From Bog-473 sp035552395 (GTDB lineage Bacteria > Actinomycetota > Acidimicrobiia > Acidimicrobiales > RAAP-2): DNA of 44,620 nucleotides. The notes below the pieces were generated by a model, which worked only from the letters and a program-made list of their open reading frames with translations, searched no databases and had not been told where the DNA came from. Shown here in pieces: positions 28,503-36,941 of the stretch; the stretch's first letter is position 1; each line of letters starts with the position of its first letter. The translations under genes and the position numbers were made by a program. The DNA is taken from assembly GCA_035552395.1 (NCBI GenBank), contig DASZLL010000037.1, forward strand, positions 1 to 44,620, read 5' to 3'.

Positions 28503-30097
28503 AGGTCCGCGACCAGCTGCGGCGTGCGCGCCGGGCGCGGCAGCGGCCGGATGAACAGCGCACAGACCACGGCGAGCGCGGCGACGGCCGTGCCGACCCA
28601 GAACGGCACGCTGAAGCTGTGCAGCAACGCGGGGCTGTGGTGCACGTTGCCCAGTCCCGACCTCTTCGCGATCGACTCCTGAATCGTCAGCACGATCTGG
28701 ATGCCCGCCACCTCCCCCACCTGCGCGGCCAGCAACTGGGCCGCGCTCATCACGCCGTACTCGGACTCGTCCAGCTCGTTGGACATGGTCGCCGAGGTTG
28801 CCGGCATGGAGACGCCCATGCCGAGGCCCGACAGGGCCAGGGCGACCACCACCACCACGATGGCCGACGAGGCCCCGAGGGTGGCGAACAGCACCATGGA
28901 GAGCAGCAACGACATGGTCCCGAACAGCGTCGCCGTGCGCTCCCCGGTCCGTATGGTCATGTACCCCGCGATCGGTGCGCAGACGGCGAAGACCAGCGGG
29001 CGCGCCACGGACAAGAACCCCACCTGGGACACGCTGTACCCGTAGACCTGCTCCATCAGCAGCGGGAACAGGAAGAAGCCGCCGAAGTAGGCGAAGCTCG
29101 TGAAGGCCTTGGTGCCCATCGGGAACATGAAGTTGCGCCGCCGCCAATATTTCGTCGGGATGAGCGGCGTGGCGAACGTGGTCTCGCGCCACAAGAACAA
29201 CGCGCCCAACCCCACCGCGGTGACACCCGAGACGATCACCCCGACGGAGGTCCAGCCGGCGATGGGCCCGATGCTCAGGACGAGCATGGCGGCGGTCACG
29301 CCACCGGCCAGGCTCCAGCTCCCGACCCAGTCCATCCCCTTCCACGCCCTCGCCTGCTTCGGCGCCGCGGTCACGCCATCCCCAACCTTGCGTCGGGTCG
29401 GGAGCAGGACGGCAACCACGACCGACGCGATGACGAGGAGCACCAGTTGGCCCCAAAACAGCGTGCGCCAGCCGAAGTACTGGATCACCGGTGAACCGAG
29501 CGTGACCCCGAGGACCGGCCCGCCGGCGCCGACGAGGGACCACCACCCGAGCGCCTTCACCCGGTCCGCCGGCGCGAAGAGCTCGAGGATGATCGCCATC
29601 GACGCCGTCCCGGTCGCCGCGCCCTGGACGCCATCGAGGGCGCGGGCGAACAGGAGCATCCCTACGTCCGGTGCCGTGGCGGTGAGGACGGCGCTCACCA
29701 TCGCGCCCAACAGGCCGAACTGGTAGAGGCGCCGGTGACCGAAGAGGTCCCCGGCCTTGCCAAAGAATGGCGCGGCGACGCCGAAGGCGAGCAGGGGCCC
29801 GGTCGACGCCCATGCCAGCACCGAGAAGTTCGTGTGGAAGTCCGACTTGACCGTGGGTAGCGCCACCACGAAGACGGTGAAGGTGATGTTGAGGGAGAGC
29901 AGCCCTGCCAACAGGGCCACCAGCGCCCACCACTGGTAACGCGGACTCCGCACCGCCCGGTGCGTGACGCGCCGGTGCAGCAGGGTGAACCAGTTCGTCT
30001 CGACCGACCCGTCCCCTCGGGTCCCCATGGCGGCCCCGCCGGGGTCGGCGACCGGGTCGAGGAGCGCGTCGGACCGATCGACCGGGGACGCCTCCAT
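28496..30097 (-). CDS. MFS multidrug exporter, DHA2 (14-helix) type
   Basis: A 533-residue major-facilitator protein with about 14 hydrophobic segments, the drug:proton antiporter-2 layout. Visible are LLSLNITFTVFVVALPTV in helix 1 (the DHA2 N-terminal pattern), the loop GDLFGHRRLYQFG (motif A), FARALDGVQGAATGTAS (motif B region), and GAGGPVLGVTLG (motif C, antiporter type). A hydrophilic N-terminal tail of about 55 residues precedes helix 1. ATG 30097 is preferred to GTG 30106 because TAGGGT lies seven bases upstream of the ATG and overlaps the GTG. Substrate is unknown. Confidence 0.92.
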   Translation of the reverse strand: MEASPVDRSDALLDPVADPGGAAMGTRGDGSVETNWFTLLHRRVTHRAVRSPRYQWWALVALLAGLLSLNITFTVFVVALPTVKSDFHTNFSVLAWASTGPLLAFGVAAPFFGKAGDLFGHRRLYQFGLLGAMVSAVLTATAPDVGMLLFARALDGVQGAATGTASMAIILELFAPADRVKALGWWSLVGAGGPVLGVTLGSPVIQYFGWRTLFWGQLVLLVIASVVVAVLLPTRRKVGDGVTAAPKQARAWKGMDWVGSWSLAGGVTAAMLVLSIGPIAGWTSVGVIVSGVTAVGLGALFLWRETTFATPLIPTKYWRRRNFMFPMGTKAFTSFAYFGGFFLFPLLMEQVYGYSVSQVGFLSVARPLVFAVCAPIAGYMTIRTGERTATLFGTMSLLLSMVLFATLGASSAIVVVVVALALSGLGMGVSMPATSATMSNELDESEYGVMSAAQLLAAQVGEVAGIQIVLTIQESIAKRSGLGNVHHSPALLHSFSVPFWVGTAVAALAVVCALFIRPLPRPARTPQLVADLG

Positions 30098-30104
30098 CGG
30101 CGAC

Positions 30105-30110
30105 ACCCTA
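30105..30110 (-). promoter_or_regulatory. Leaderless -10 for the MFS gene
   Basis: TAGGGT on the minus strand ends seven bases before ATG 30097. The hexamer overlaps the earlier in-frame GTG 30106, which therefore cannot be in the transcript. Confidence 0.55.
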
Positions 30111-30166
30111 CCGGTGGGGAATTTCCGGTCCCTCCCCGAAAACGAGGCTCAGAACGCCGCCCGTCG

Positions 30167-30484
30167 TCAGCGCAGCCCGCGTAGCCGGAACCACCAGTTC
30201 GGGTCGCGGCCGTGCGCGTGGAAGTGGTTCGGGATCTGTCGCATCACCCGGTCGACCGACCACTCGCCCGAGCCGAACCGTGCGTCGGCCACCCGGCTCA
30301 GCTGGGCCACCATGTGCTCGACGTCGACGTCGGGCGGGGTCGGCCCGTGCTGCTTCCACACCACCATCGGCACGCCGCACACCTCGCAGTCGGCCACCCA
30401 GCACACGTCGTCCTCGTGGTGCCACTCCGAGAGGCGCGCCGCCTCGCAAAGGTCACAGTTCGGGTCGAAAGGGAGCGCCGCCAT
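30167..30484 (-). CDS. Small Cys-rich HIT-like protein
   Basis: A 105-residue protein of unknown function. It begins with CDLCEAARLSEWHHEDDVCWVADCEVCGVPMVV, holding two C-x-x-C pairs plus Cys28, then a helix EHMVAQLSRVADARFG, and ends IPNHFHAHGRDPNWW. The order of parts, with VCWVADCEVCGVPMVVWKQHG as the first sheet and H-F-H-A-H as a histidine triad, recalls HIT-domain proteins, which act on nucleotides. The cysteines may bind zinc. Its ATG (30484) lies 14 bases after the stop of the PASTA kinase, so it is in the same operon and may act with it. A weaker alternative is an unrelated zinc-binding protein. Confidence 0.65.
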   Translation of the reverse strand: MAALPFDPNCDLCEAARLSEWHHEDDVCWVADCEVCGVPMVVWKQHGPTPPDVDVEHMVAQLSRVADARFGSGEWSVDRVMRQIPNHFHAHGRDPNWWFRLRGLR

Positions 30485-30498
30485 CAGCCGGAAGTAGT

Positions 30499-32508
30499 TC
30501 AGTGGGTGATCAGCTGGACGGACGACCCCGTCGGCACGGTCGATCCGATGGAGGGCTGGGTCCCGATCACCTTGTTCGACGGGTTCCCGCTGACGCCCGA
30601 CACGCTCAGCCCGGCGCTCGTCAGCGTCGTCGTCGCCTGCTGCACCGTGTCCTGGTTCACGTTGGGCACCGTCGTCGTCGGTGGCCCGGTCGACACGTTC
30701 ACCGTGACCGCGGAGCCGAAGGGCGCCGACGCCCCGCTGGCGGGTGCCGTCGAGACCACCTGGCCGTTCGGCACCGTCGCGCTCGACTCGTTGTTCTGCG
30801 TGGCCGTCAACCCGACCGCCTGCAGCGCGGCCTGCGCCTGGGCGAAGGAGTAGCTGGTCGGGATGTTCGGCACCGTTGCCGGCTCGTGTCCGAGCGACGG
30901 CACGAGCGTGATCGTGCTGCCATAGGGCGCCTTGGTCGGGTTCTGCGTCGAGCCGATCGACCACAGGTCGAGCACGCCGGCGGCGACGTTGTTGTTGTAG
31001 GCGCCGGGCGCGCAGACCGACTTGAAGTGTGCCGCCTGCAGCGCGTTGGCTGCCTGCGCGCACGTCATGCTCGCCAGGTTTGGCACCGAGACGTTGGGTG
31101 GGCCGTCCGAGACCACCACCGTCACGGTCGTGCCCTCCTTCGTCGACACGCCGGCCTTGGGGGTCTGCGACACGACGTCGCCCGACCCCACCGTGATCGA
31201 CTTGACCGGCGTCCCCTGGGCCAAGTTCATGTGCACCTTGGCCAGCGCCGTCCTCGCCTGGGCCACAGAGAGGTTGTCCAGCGTCGGCGTCGGGTGCGAC
31301 GGCGTGAACGTGTTCGTCCCGAAGGCCAACCCCAGCCCGGCGGCCAGCAGGACGACGGCCACGGCGATCGCCGCGATCACCCATGTCCGGCGGCTCGGAC
31401 CGCCGCCGAACCGCCGCCGCCGTGTCGGCGATCCGGGCCTCGGTTCGCCGGCCACCGTCGCCGCGTTGCCGAAGGGCTCGGCGTCGAAGACCTCTCCTGG
31501 CCCGGCCCTGGTGCCGACGGGAGCGCCCGGCACGCCCGCCACCATCGTGCCCGAGCCGATGCTCGTCGTCGGCGCCGCGGCCACCCCCGTATCGGTCAGC
31601 TCGTCGGGGTTGGGCGCGTGGAACCCGGTGATCGGGGCGGAGCGTTCGACGTGCGCGAACACGAGTGGCAAGGGCGTCGGCGTCGGCAGCGCCGAGGCCA
31701 GGGCGCCGAGACGCGCCGACAGACCCGCCGCATCCAACCGGGCGTTCACATCGGGCGCGGCCGCCCGGGCGAGCACGTCGTCGAGTGGCCCCAACGCAGG
31801 GTCGTGCGGCAACGTCTGGCCGATGCGCGCCGCCAGCGTCCCCATCGTCGTGTCGGTGACGAACGGCACCGTGCCCGTCACCGCCTCGTACAGGACCAAC
31901 GCCAGCGAGTAGACGTCGGCGCGTCCGTCGACGTGCTTGCCTTCGGCGGCCTCGGGCGAGATATACCGGGCCGTCCCCACCATCGCACCCGCCGGCTCGG
32001 TCCACGCTGCCTCCGCCAACGCGCGAGCCACGCCGAAGTCGGCGATGCGCACCCGGCTCTCCTCGTCGAAGAGCAGGTTCGCCGGCTTCACGTCCCTGTG
32101 CACCAGCCCCCGCACGTGCGCGTACGCGAGGCCCTGCGCCACCTCGGCCCCCAGCTGCGCCGCCTGTGCGTGCGTCAGCCGCACGCCCCGGTCGAGCAAA
32201 TCCCGTAGCGAGCCCCCACCGAGATACTCCAGCACCAGATACGGCTCGTCGTCCTCCTCGCCCCAGTCGAAGACCCGCAGCACATGCGGGTGGTTCAGCG
32301 ATGCGACCGACCGCGCCTCGGCCCGGAAGCGCTTGAGGAAGGCCTCGTCCGCGGCCAGGCCGGGTTGCAAGACCTTGACCGCGACGTGGCGCTGCAACGA
32401 CACATCCTCGGCCAGATAGACGTGAGCGGAACTGCCGGTGCCCAGGGCGGAGAGCAGCCGGTACCGCTTCCCAAGGACCCGGCCGATGGAATCAGAGATC
32501 AGGGGCAT
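30499..32508 (-). CDS. pknB: Ser/Thr protein kinase with PASTA domains
   Basis: A 669-residue membrane kinase. The cytoplasmic kinase domain has GTGSSAHVY (23-31), Lys45, the catalytic HRDVKPANLLF with Asp139, DFG at 158-160, and SPE, all intact. A linker of about 100 residues rich in Pro/Ala follows, then one membrane helix (about 376-396) and four extracytoplasmic PASTA repeats (TLDNLSV..., VPNLAS..., VPNIPTS..., VPNVNQD...). PASTA repeats bind peptidoglycan fragments. Repeat 2 holds two Cys (MTC...SVC) able to form a disulfide. ATG 32508 lies 11 bases after TAGCCT. It is followed by the HIT-like gene and lies 68 bases after ligA; no dacA, ftsW or rodA neighbours are present. Confidence 0.96.
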   Translation of the reverse strand: MPLISDSIGRVLGKRYRLLSALGTGSSAHVYLAEDVSLQRHVAVKVLQPGLAADEAFLKRFRAEARSVASLNHPHVLRVFDWGEEDDEPYLVLEYLGGGSLRDLLDRGVRLTHAQAAQLGAEVAQGLAYAHVRGLVHRDVKPANLLFDEESRVRIADFGVARALAEAAWTEPAGAMVGTARYISPEAAEGKHVDGRADVYSLALVLYEAVTGTVPFVTDTTMGTLAARIGQTLPHDPALGPLDDVLARAAAPDVNARLDAAGLSARLGALASALPTPTPLPLVFAHVERSAPITGFHAPNPDELTDTGVAAAPTTSIGSGTMVAGVPGAPVGTRAGPGEVFDAEPFGNAATVAGEPRPGSPTRRRRFGGGPSRRTWVIAAIAVAVVLLAAGLGLAFGTNTFTPSHPTPTLDNLSVAQARTALAKVHMNLAQGTPVKSITVGSGDVVSQTPKAGVSTKEGTTVTVVVSDGPPNVSVPNLASMTCAQAANALQAAHFKSVCAPGAYNNNVAAGVLDLWSIGSTQNPTKAPYGSTITLVPSLGHEPATVPNIPTSYSFAQAQAALQAVGLTATQNNESSATVPNGQVVSTAPASGASAPFGSAVTVNVSTGPPTTTVPNVNQDTVQQATTTLTSAGLSVSGVSGNPSNKVIGTQPSIGSTVPTGSSVQLITH

Positions 32509-32519
32509 CGGGCGGATTC

Positions 32520-32525
32520 AGGCTA
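32520..32525 (-). promoter_or_regulatory. -10 of the PASTA kinase gene
   Basis: TAGCCT on the minus strand ends 11 bases before ATG 32508. The 5' leader would be about four bases, and no Shine-Dalgarno sequence is visible. Confidence 0.42.
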
Positions 32526-32576
32526 CCGACAACGGACACCACTTCGGTGGACACCCCCCGACCAGCACGCCCGACC

Positions 32577-34679
32577 TCACCCCGGTGGCTCGCCCGTCTT
32601 GAGCAACGCATCGAACCCCGACGCGTCCATGGTCACCACCCCGAGTTCCTCGGCCTTCTTGGTCTTGCTCGCACCCGGCGCGTCACCCACGACGAGCACG
32701 AACGTCTTCTTCGATACGCTGCCCGGCGACTTGCCACCCCGCGCCTCGATCGCCTCCTCCGCTCCCTCCCGCGTGTAGCCCGGCACCGCCCCGGTGACCA
32801 CCACCGTTTTGCCTTCGAGCGTCTGCTTCAGGGCGCCGGCCGCCCCGGCTCCGCCGGCCGTCGTCCCGGCGGCCCCCGGCTCCTCCGTAGTGACTCCCGC
32901 GGCCCGCAAGCGCTCGAGCACAGCGCTGTTCTGGCCCAGAAATTCCGTCACGCTCGCCGCGATCACGCCCCCGACCCCGTCGACGGCGGCCAACTCCTCC
33001 ACGCCGGCGCTCTCGATCGCCTCGAGGTTGCCGAAGGCGCGGGCGAGCGCCTTCGCCCCCGTCGGCCCCAGGTGCCGGATCCCGAGCGCCACCAGGAGCC
33101 GGCTCAGGGGTTGCGTCTTCGACGCCTCGATGGCGGCCACCAGGTTTGACGCCGAGATCCGAGCGAACCGCTCCAGCTCGACGAGTTGCTCGACGGTCAG
33201 GTCGTAGAGGTCGGGCGGGTCGTTGATGAGTCCCGCACCGACGAGCTGGAACACGCGCTCCTCGCCCAGGCTCTCGATGTCCATCGCCCCCCGCGACGCG
33301 TAGTGCGCGATGCGCTGCACCCGTTGCGACGGGCAGTCGATGTTGGTGCAGAACGTGTCGCTCTCACCCGGCAACCGCACCAGAGGCTCGCCGCACGACG
33401 GGCACTTCGTCGGGAACTTCCACTTCGGCTTGCGGCGTGCCGGCACCCCCGGCCCATCTCTCACCGGGCCCACCACCTCCGGAATGACGTCGCCCGCCTT
33501 GCGCACGATGACCAGGTCGCCGGGCCGGACGTCCTTGGCCGCCACCTGGTCCTGGTTGTGCAGGGTTGCCACGCCCACAGTGGATCCGCCCACGAAGACG
33601 GGCTCGAGGCGGGCGAACGGCGTCGCACGGCCGGTCCGACCGATGGAGACCATGATGTCGAGCAGCCGTGTGGTGCGCTCTTCCGGCGGGAACTTGAAGG
33701 CGATGGCCCAGCGAGGCGCGCGCGATGTGGCGCCGAGCACTTTTTGCACGGCGAAGTCGTCGACCTTGGTGACCACGCCGTCGATTTCGTAGGCCAGCGC
33801 GTGCCGCCCCGCCTCCAACTCCCGGCACCGCGCTTCGACCGCCGCCAGTCCCTCAACCCGGCGGGCGTCGGGGCTCACCGGCAGGCCCGCCTTGGCCAGC
33901 TGGGCCAGCGTCTCGGTCTGGGTGCCCGCCGGCCACTTGCTCTTCGCCGGCGCTCCTTCCACGAAACCGACCGCGTAGGCCCAGAAGTGCAACGGCCGCG
34001 TGGCCGTAATCGCAGCGTCCTTCTGGCGCAGCGCTCCGGCCGCCGAGTTCCGCGGGTTGACGAACAGCCGCTCGCCGGCGTCGGCCTGCCGCTTGTTCAT
34101 CGCCTCGAACTCTGCGACCGGCATGTAGATTTCCCCACGCACCTCCAGCACCTCGGGGTACGGGCCACCCGCCTTGGCCAACTCGTGCGGGACGTCGCCG
34201 ACGGTGGCCACGTTGGCCGTCACGTCCTCCCCGGTCACGCCGTCGCCCCGCGTGGCGGCCTGGGCGAGCTTCCCGCGCTCGTAGGTGAGCGACATCGCCA
34301 CACCGTCGACCTTCGGTTCTGTCGAGAACGCCAACGCCGCGAGGTCGAGCTCGGGGACGACCCGGCGGAGGCGTTCCGCCCAGGCCCGCAGCTCCGACTC
34401 GTCGAACGCGTTGTCGAGGCTCATCATCGGGAGCCGGTGGCGGACCTCTTGGAAGAGCACAGACGGCGCCGCACCGACGGTGTTCGTCGGCGAGTCGGGC
34501 GTGGCGAGCTCCGGATGCTCAGATTCGAGCTGGCGCAGCTCGACGACCAGCAGGTCGTACTCGGCGTCGGGGATCTCGGGCGCGTCGAGGACGTTGTACA
34601 GCTCGTTGTGGTGCCGGATCAGCCGCCGCAGTTCCTCGGCCCGGGCCGCCGCCTCCGGTGGGGCCTTGCTCCCCGCCAT
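32577..34679 (-). CDS. ligA: NAD-dependent DNA ligase
   Basis: The essential replicative ligase, which seals nicks using NAD+. It is 700 residues with all domains. The Ia segment has YDLLVVELRQLE and MMSLDNAF, the adenylated lysine is Lys123 in KVDG, and FVNPRNSAAGALRQKD follows. The zinc finger CPSC-CTNIDC has the usual four Cys. The helix-hairpin-helix region and a C-terminal BRCT domain (TLEGKTVVVTGAVPGYTREGA to MDASGF) complete it. A Gly/Ala-rich linker, about 670 residues before the end of the coding DNA, separates HhH and BRCT. ATG 34679 follows the mnmA stop by two bases, so translation is coupled. Confidence 0.98.
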   Translation of the reverse strand: MAGSKAPPEAAARAEELRRLIRHHNELYNVLDAPEIPDAEYDLLVVELRQLESEHPELATPDSPTNTVGAAPSVLFQEVRHRLPMMSLDNAFDESELRAWAERLRRVVPELDLAALAFSTEPKVDGVAMSLTYERGKLAQAATRGDGVTGEDVTANVATVGDVPHELAKAGGPYPEVLEVRGEIYMPVAEFEAMNKRQADAGERLFVNPRNSAAGALRQKDAAITATRPLHFWAYAVGFVEGAPAKSKWPAGTQTETLAQLAKAGLPVSPDARRVEGLAAVEARCRELEAGRHALAYEIDGVVTKVDDFAVQKVLGATSRAPRWAIAFKFPPEERTTRLLDIMVSIGRTGRATPFARLEPVFVGGSTVGVATLHNQDQVAAKDVRPGDLVIVRKAGDVIPEVVGPVRDGPGVPARRKPKWKFPTKCPSCGEPLVRLPGESDTFCTNIDCPSQRVQRIAHYASRGAMDIESLGEERVFQLVGAGLINDPPDLYDLTVEQLVELERFARISASNLVAAIEASKTQPLSRLLVALGIRHLGPTGAKALARAFGNLEAIESAGVEELAAVDGVGGVIAASVTEFLGQNSAVLERLRAAGVTTEEPGAAGTTAGGAGAAGALKQTLEGKTVVVTGAVPGYTREGAEEAIEARGGKSPGSVSKKTFVLVVGDAPGASKTKKAEELGVVTMDASGFDALLKTGEPPG

Positions 34680-34681
34680 GG

Positions 34682-35746
34682 TCAGGCGGCGATGCCGGCG
34701 CCGACCACGGTGTCGGGGTCGCCGGCGTCGTAGAGGGCCACGGTCTGCCCCGGAGCGACGGGTCGCTGCGGGGAGTCGAACCGGACCACCAGCCCCGACC
34801 CGTCGTCGTCGGCCTCGAGGGTGCACGGGATCGGGCGTCCGTGCGCGCTCACCTGTGCCACCGCCCGCGCCCCGCCGACGAGCGGGTCAGCCACCCACGT
34901 GAGCGACGACTCGGGCAAGCAGACGTGCGTGCGCGTGACCTCGTCGGCCCCGCCGACCGTCACTTGCCGCGCCGCCACGTCGATGTGCGTCACGTAGCGC
35001 CGCTTCCCGTCGCTGCCGTGTCCCATGCCGCGCCGTTGTCCGACCGTCACCAGCTCCACCGCCTCGACCCTCCCCGCGGGGTTGCCCTCGGCGTCGACGA
35101 CCTCACCCGGGTGCATCGGCATCCGCTGCTCCAAAAAGCCCTGTCGGCCCTCCACGCTCCCGATGAAGCAGACGTCCTGGCTGTCGGGCTTCAACGCTGT
35201 ACGAAGTCCGAGCCGGCGCGCGTGCGAGCGCACCTGGTCCTTGGTCATCTCCCCCACCGGGAACACAACGCGTGAAAGCTCGTCCTGGCCGAGCATTGAC
35301 AGGACGTAGGACTGGTCCTTGGCGGTATCGACGCCTCGTCGTAACTCGAGGGTCCGCCCCCTTGTGACGCGGGCATGGTGGCCGGTGGCCAGCCGGTCGA
35401 AGCCCAGCCGGTCGGAACGGTGCAGCAACCGGTCGAACTTCATCGTCCGGTTGCACTCGATGCACGGGTTGGGCGTCCGGCCGACGGCGTGCGCACCCAC
35501 GTAGGGCGCCACCACGTGGCGATCGAACTCCTCGGTCAGATTGAAGACGTGGTGCTCGATGCCCAGCTGCTGGGCCACCCGCCGCGCGTCCTCGACGTCC
35601 GCGACGGAGCAACAGCCGGAGTCCGACTCGCCGCCCCACAGCTTGAGGGTGGCGCCCACGACCTCATAGCCCCGCTCCACCAGGAGCGCGGCCGCGACCG
35701 AGGAGTCGACTCCCCCGGACATGGCTACGAGCACCCGCATGCGCAC
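34682..35746 (-). CDS. mnmA: tRNA 2-thiouridylase
   Basis: This enzyme adds sulfur at U34 of tRNA(Lys/Glu/Gln), using ATP to activate the uridine and a persulfide as sulfur source. It is 354 residues with the PP-loop SGGVDSSVAA (10-19), the catalytic Cys95 (NPCIECN) and Cys193 (DVCFIG), and GQRRGMG and TWV motifs of the C-terminal part. Start is either GTG 35746 or ATG 35740; neither has a ribosome site. It follows the cysteine desulfurase by 15 bases and precedes ligA by two, so the three form one unit, and the desulfurase is its likely sulfur donor. Confidence 0.97.
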   Translation of the reverse strand: MRMRVLVAMSGGVDSSVAAALLVERGYEVVGATLKLWGGESDSGCCSVADVEDARRVAQQLGIEHHVFNLTEEFDRHVVAPYVGAHAVGRTPNPCIECNRTMKFDRLLHRSDRLGFDRLATGHHARVTRGRTLELRRGVDTAKDQSYVLSMLGQDELSRVVFPVGEMTKDQVRSHARRLGLRTALKPDSQDVCFIGSVEGRQGFLEQRMPMHPGEVVDAEGNPAGRVEAVELVTVGQRRGMGHGSDGKRRYVTHIDVAARQVTVGGADEVTRTHVCLPESSLTWVADPLVGGARAVAQVSAHGRPIPCTLEADDDGSGLVVRFDSPQRPVAPGQTVALYDAGDPDTVVGAGIAA

Positions 35747-35761
35747 AGTGTGCCACCGGGC

Positions 35762-36919
35762 TCAGACGGTTCGACGCAGCGAGGCCGCCAGCCTGGGCAC
35801 CACGGCGAGCGCACGGTCGACATCATCATCGGTTGTGTCATACCCCAGCGAGAAACGAACGGCGCCTCCGGCCAGTCCCGCATCCACGCCCATGGCGCCC
35901 AGCACGTGGCTCGGCTCGAGCGCGCCGCTGGCACACGACGAGCCGCCGGACACGCAGATCCCCTCGCGGCCGAGCGCCACGAGCAACTCCTCCCGGTCGA
36001 CCCCGGGGAGACAGAGGTGCAGGTGGCCCGGGAGCACCCCGACCCCTGCCGGCACGGTGCGATACACCCACGGCACGGCGGCGAGCAGCTGCTCTGCCAG
36101 ACGGTCGCGCTGGCTCGCGATACGGGCCGAAGCGGCCGTGCGCTCCTTGGCCACCAGCTGGAGCGCCGTCGCCATCCCGACGGCACCGGCGACGTCTTGG
36201 GTCCCGCTGCGGCGCTCCCGCTCCTGTCCGCCACCGTGCTGGCGGGGTCGCAGCGTCACCCTCGGGGCCACCGCCAGTGCGCCAATGCCGACGGGCCCAC
36301 CGAACTTGTGCGCGCTGAGGCCCACCATGTCGGCGCCAGCGGTCACTTCGGCCAAGTCGAGAAACGGTGCGGCCTGCACGGCGTCGGTAAACACGTAGGC
36401 GTTCGGCGCCCGGTGGCGAACGGAGTCGACGACGTCGGCCAAAGGCTGGATGACGCCGGTCTCGTTGTTGGCCGTCATGACCGCGACCACGGTGCACCGC
36501 GAGGACAGCGTGCGCGCCAAGGCGTCCCGATCGATCACCCCCCCCGTGTCCACGGGCAACTCACGGACGTCGACGCCGACGAGGCCGGCCGCTTTTGCCG
36601 ACTCGCGCACCGCCGGGTGCTCGACGGCCGACATCACCACGACCGCCTCGCCACGCGCCCCGAGCGCAGCCTCTGCCGTGCCGAGGACGGCAAGGTTGGC
36701 CGCCTCGGTCCCGCCGGAGGTGAAGACGATCTCGCCCGGGTCGCGCCCGAGAAACGAGGCGACCTCGTCCCGGGCCTCTTCGAGCAGCGCCCGGGCGCGC
36801 TGCGCCGGCGGGTGGCTCCCGGTCGGGTTGCCCAGGTTGCATTGGTGGACCGACGCCATGGCCGCGGCCACCTCGGGACGCAGCGCGGTCGTGGCTGCGT
36901 GGTCCAGGTAGGTGATCAT
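35762..36919 (-). CDS. Cysteine desulfurase (IscS/NifS type)
   Basis: A PLP enzyme of 385 residues that takes sulfur from cysteine as a persulfide, giving alanine. It has DHAATT at the N-terminus, GGTEAANLAV, the PLP-stacking His101, NNETGVIQP, the PLP lysine Lys205 (SAHKFGGP), and the persulfide Cys329 in GGSSCASG, on a long loop as in the IscS group (NifS/IscS class I). It sits just upstream of mnmA and is the natural donor for tRNA thiolation; no iscU or sufU lies in the window. The gene follows the aldehyde dehydrogenase by 22 bases. Confidence 0.95.
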   Translation of the reverse strand: MITYLDHAATTALRPEVAAAMASVHQCNLGNPTGSHPPAQRARALLEEARDEVASFLGRDPGEIVFTSGGTEAANLAVLGTAEAALGARGEAVVVMSAVEHPAVRESAKAAGLVGVDVRELPVDTGGVIDRDALARTLSSRCTVVAVMTANNETGVIQPLADVVDSVRHRAPNAYVFTDAVQAAPFLDLAEVTAGADMVGLSAHKFGGPVGIGALAVAPRVTLRPRQHGGGQERERRSGTQDVAGAVGMATALQLVAKERTAASARIASQRDRLAEQLLAAVPWVYRTVPAGVGVLPGHLHLCLPGVDREELLVALGREGICVSGGSSCASGALEPSHVLGAMGVDAGLAGGAVRFSLGYDTTDDDVDRALAVVPRLAASLRRTV

Positions 36920-36941
36920 GTCCCCGCGACCCCGGGTGGTG

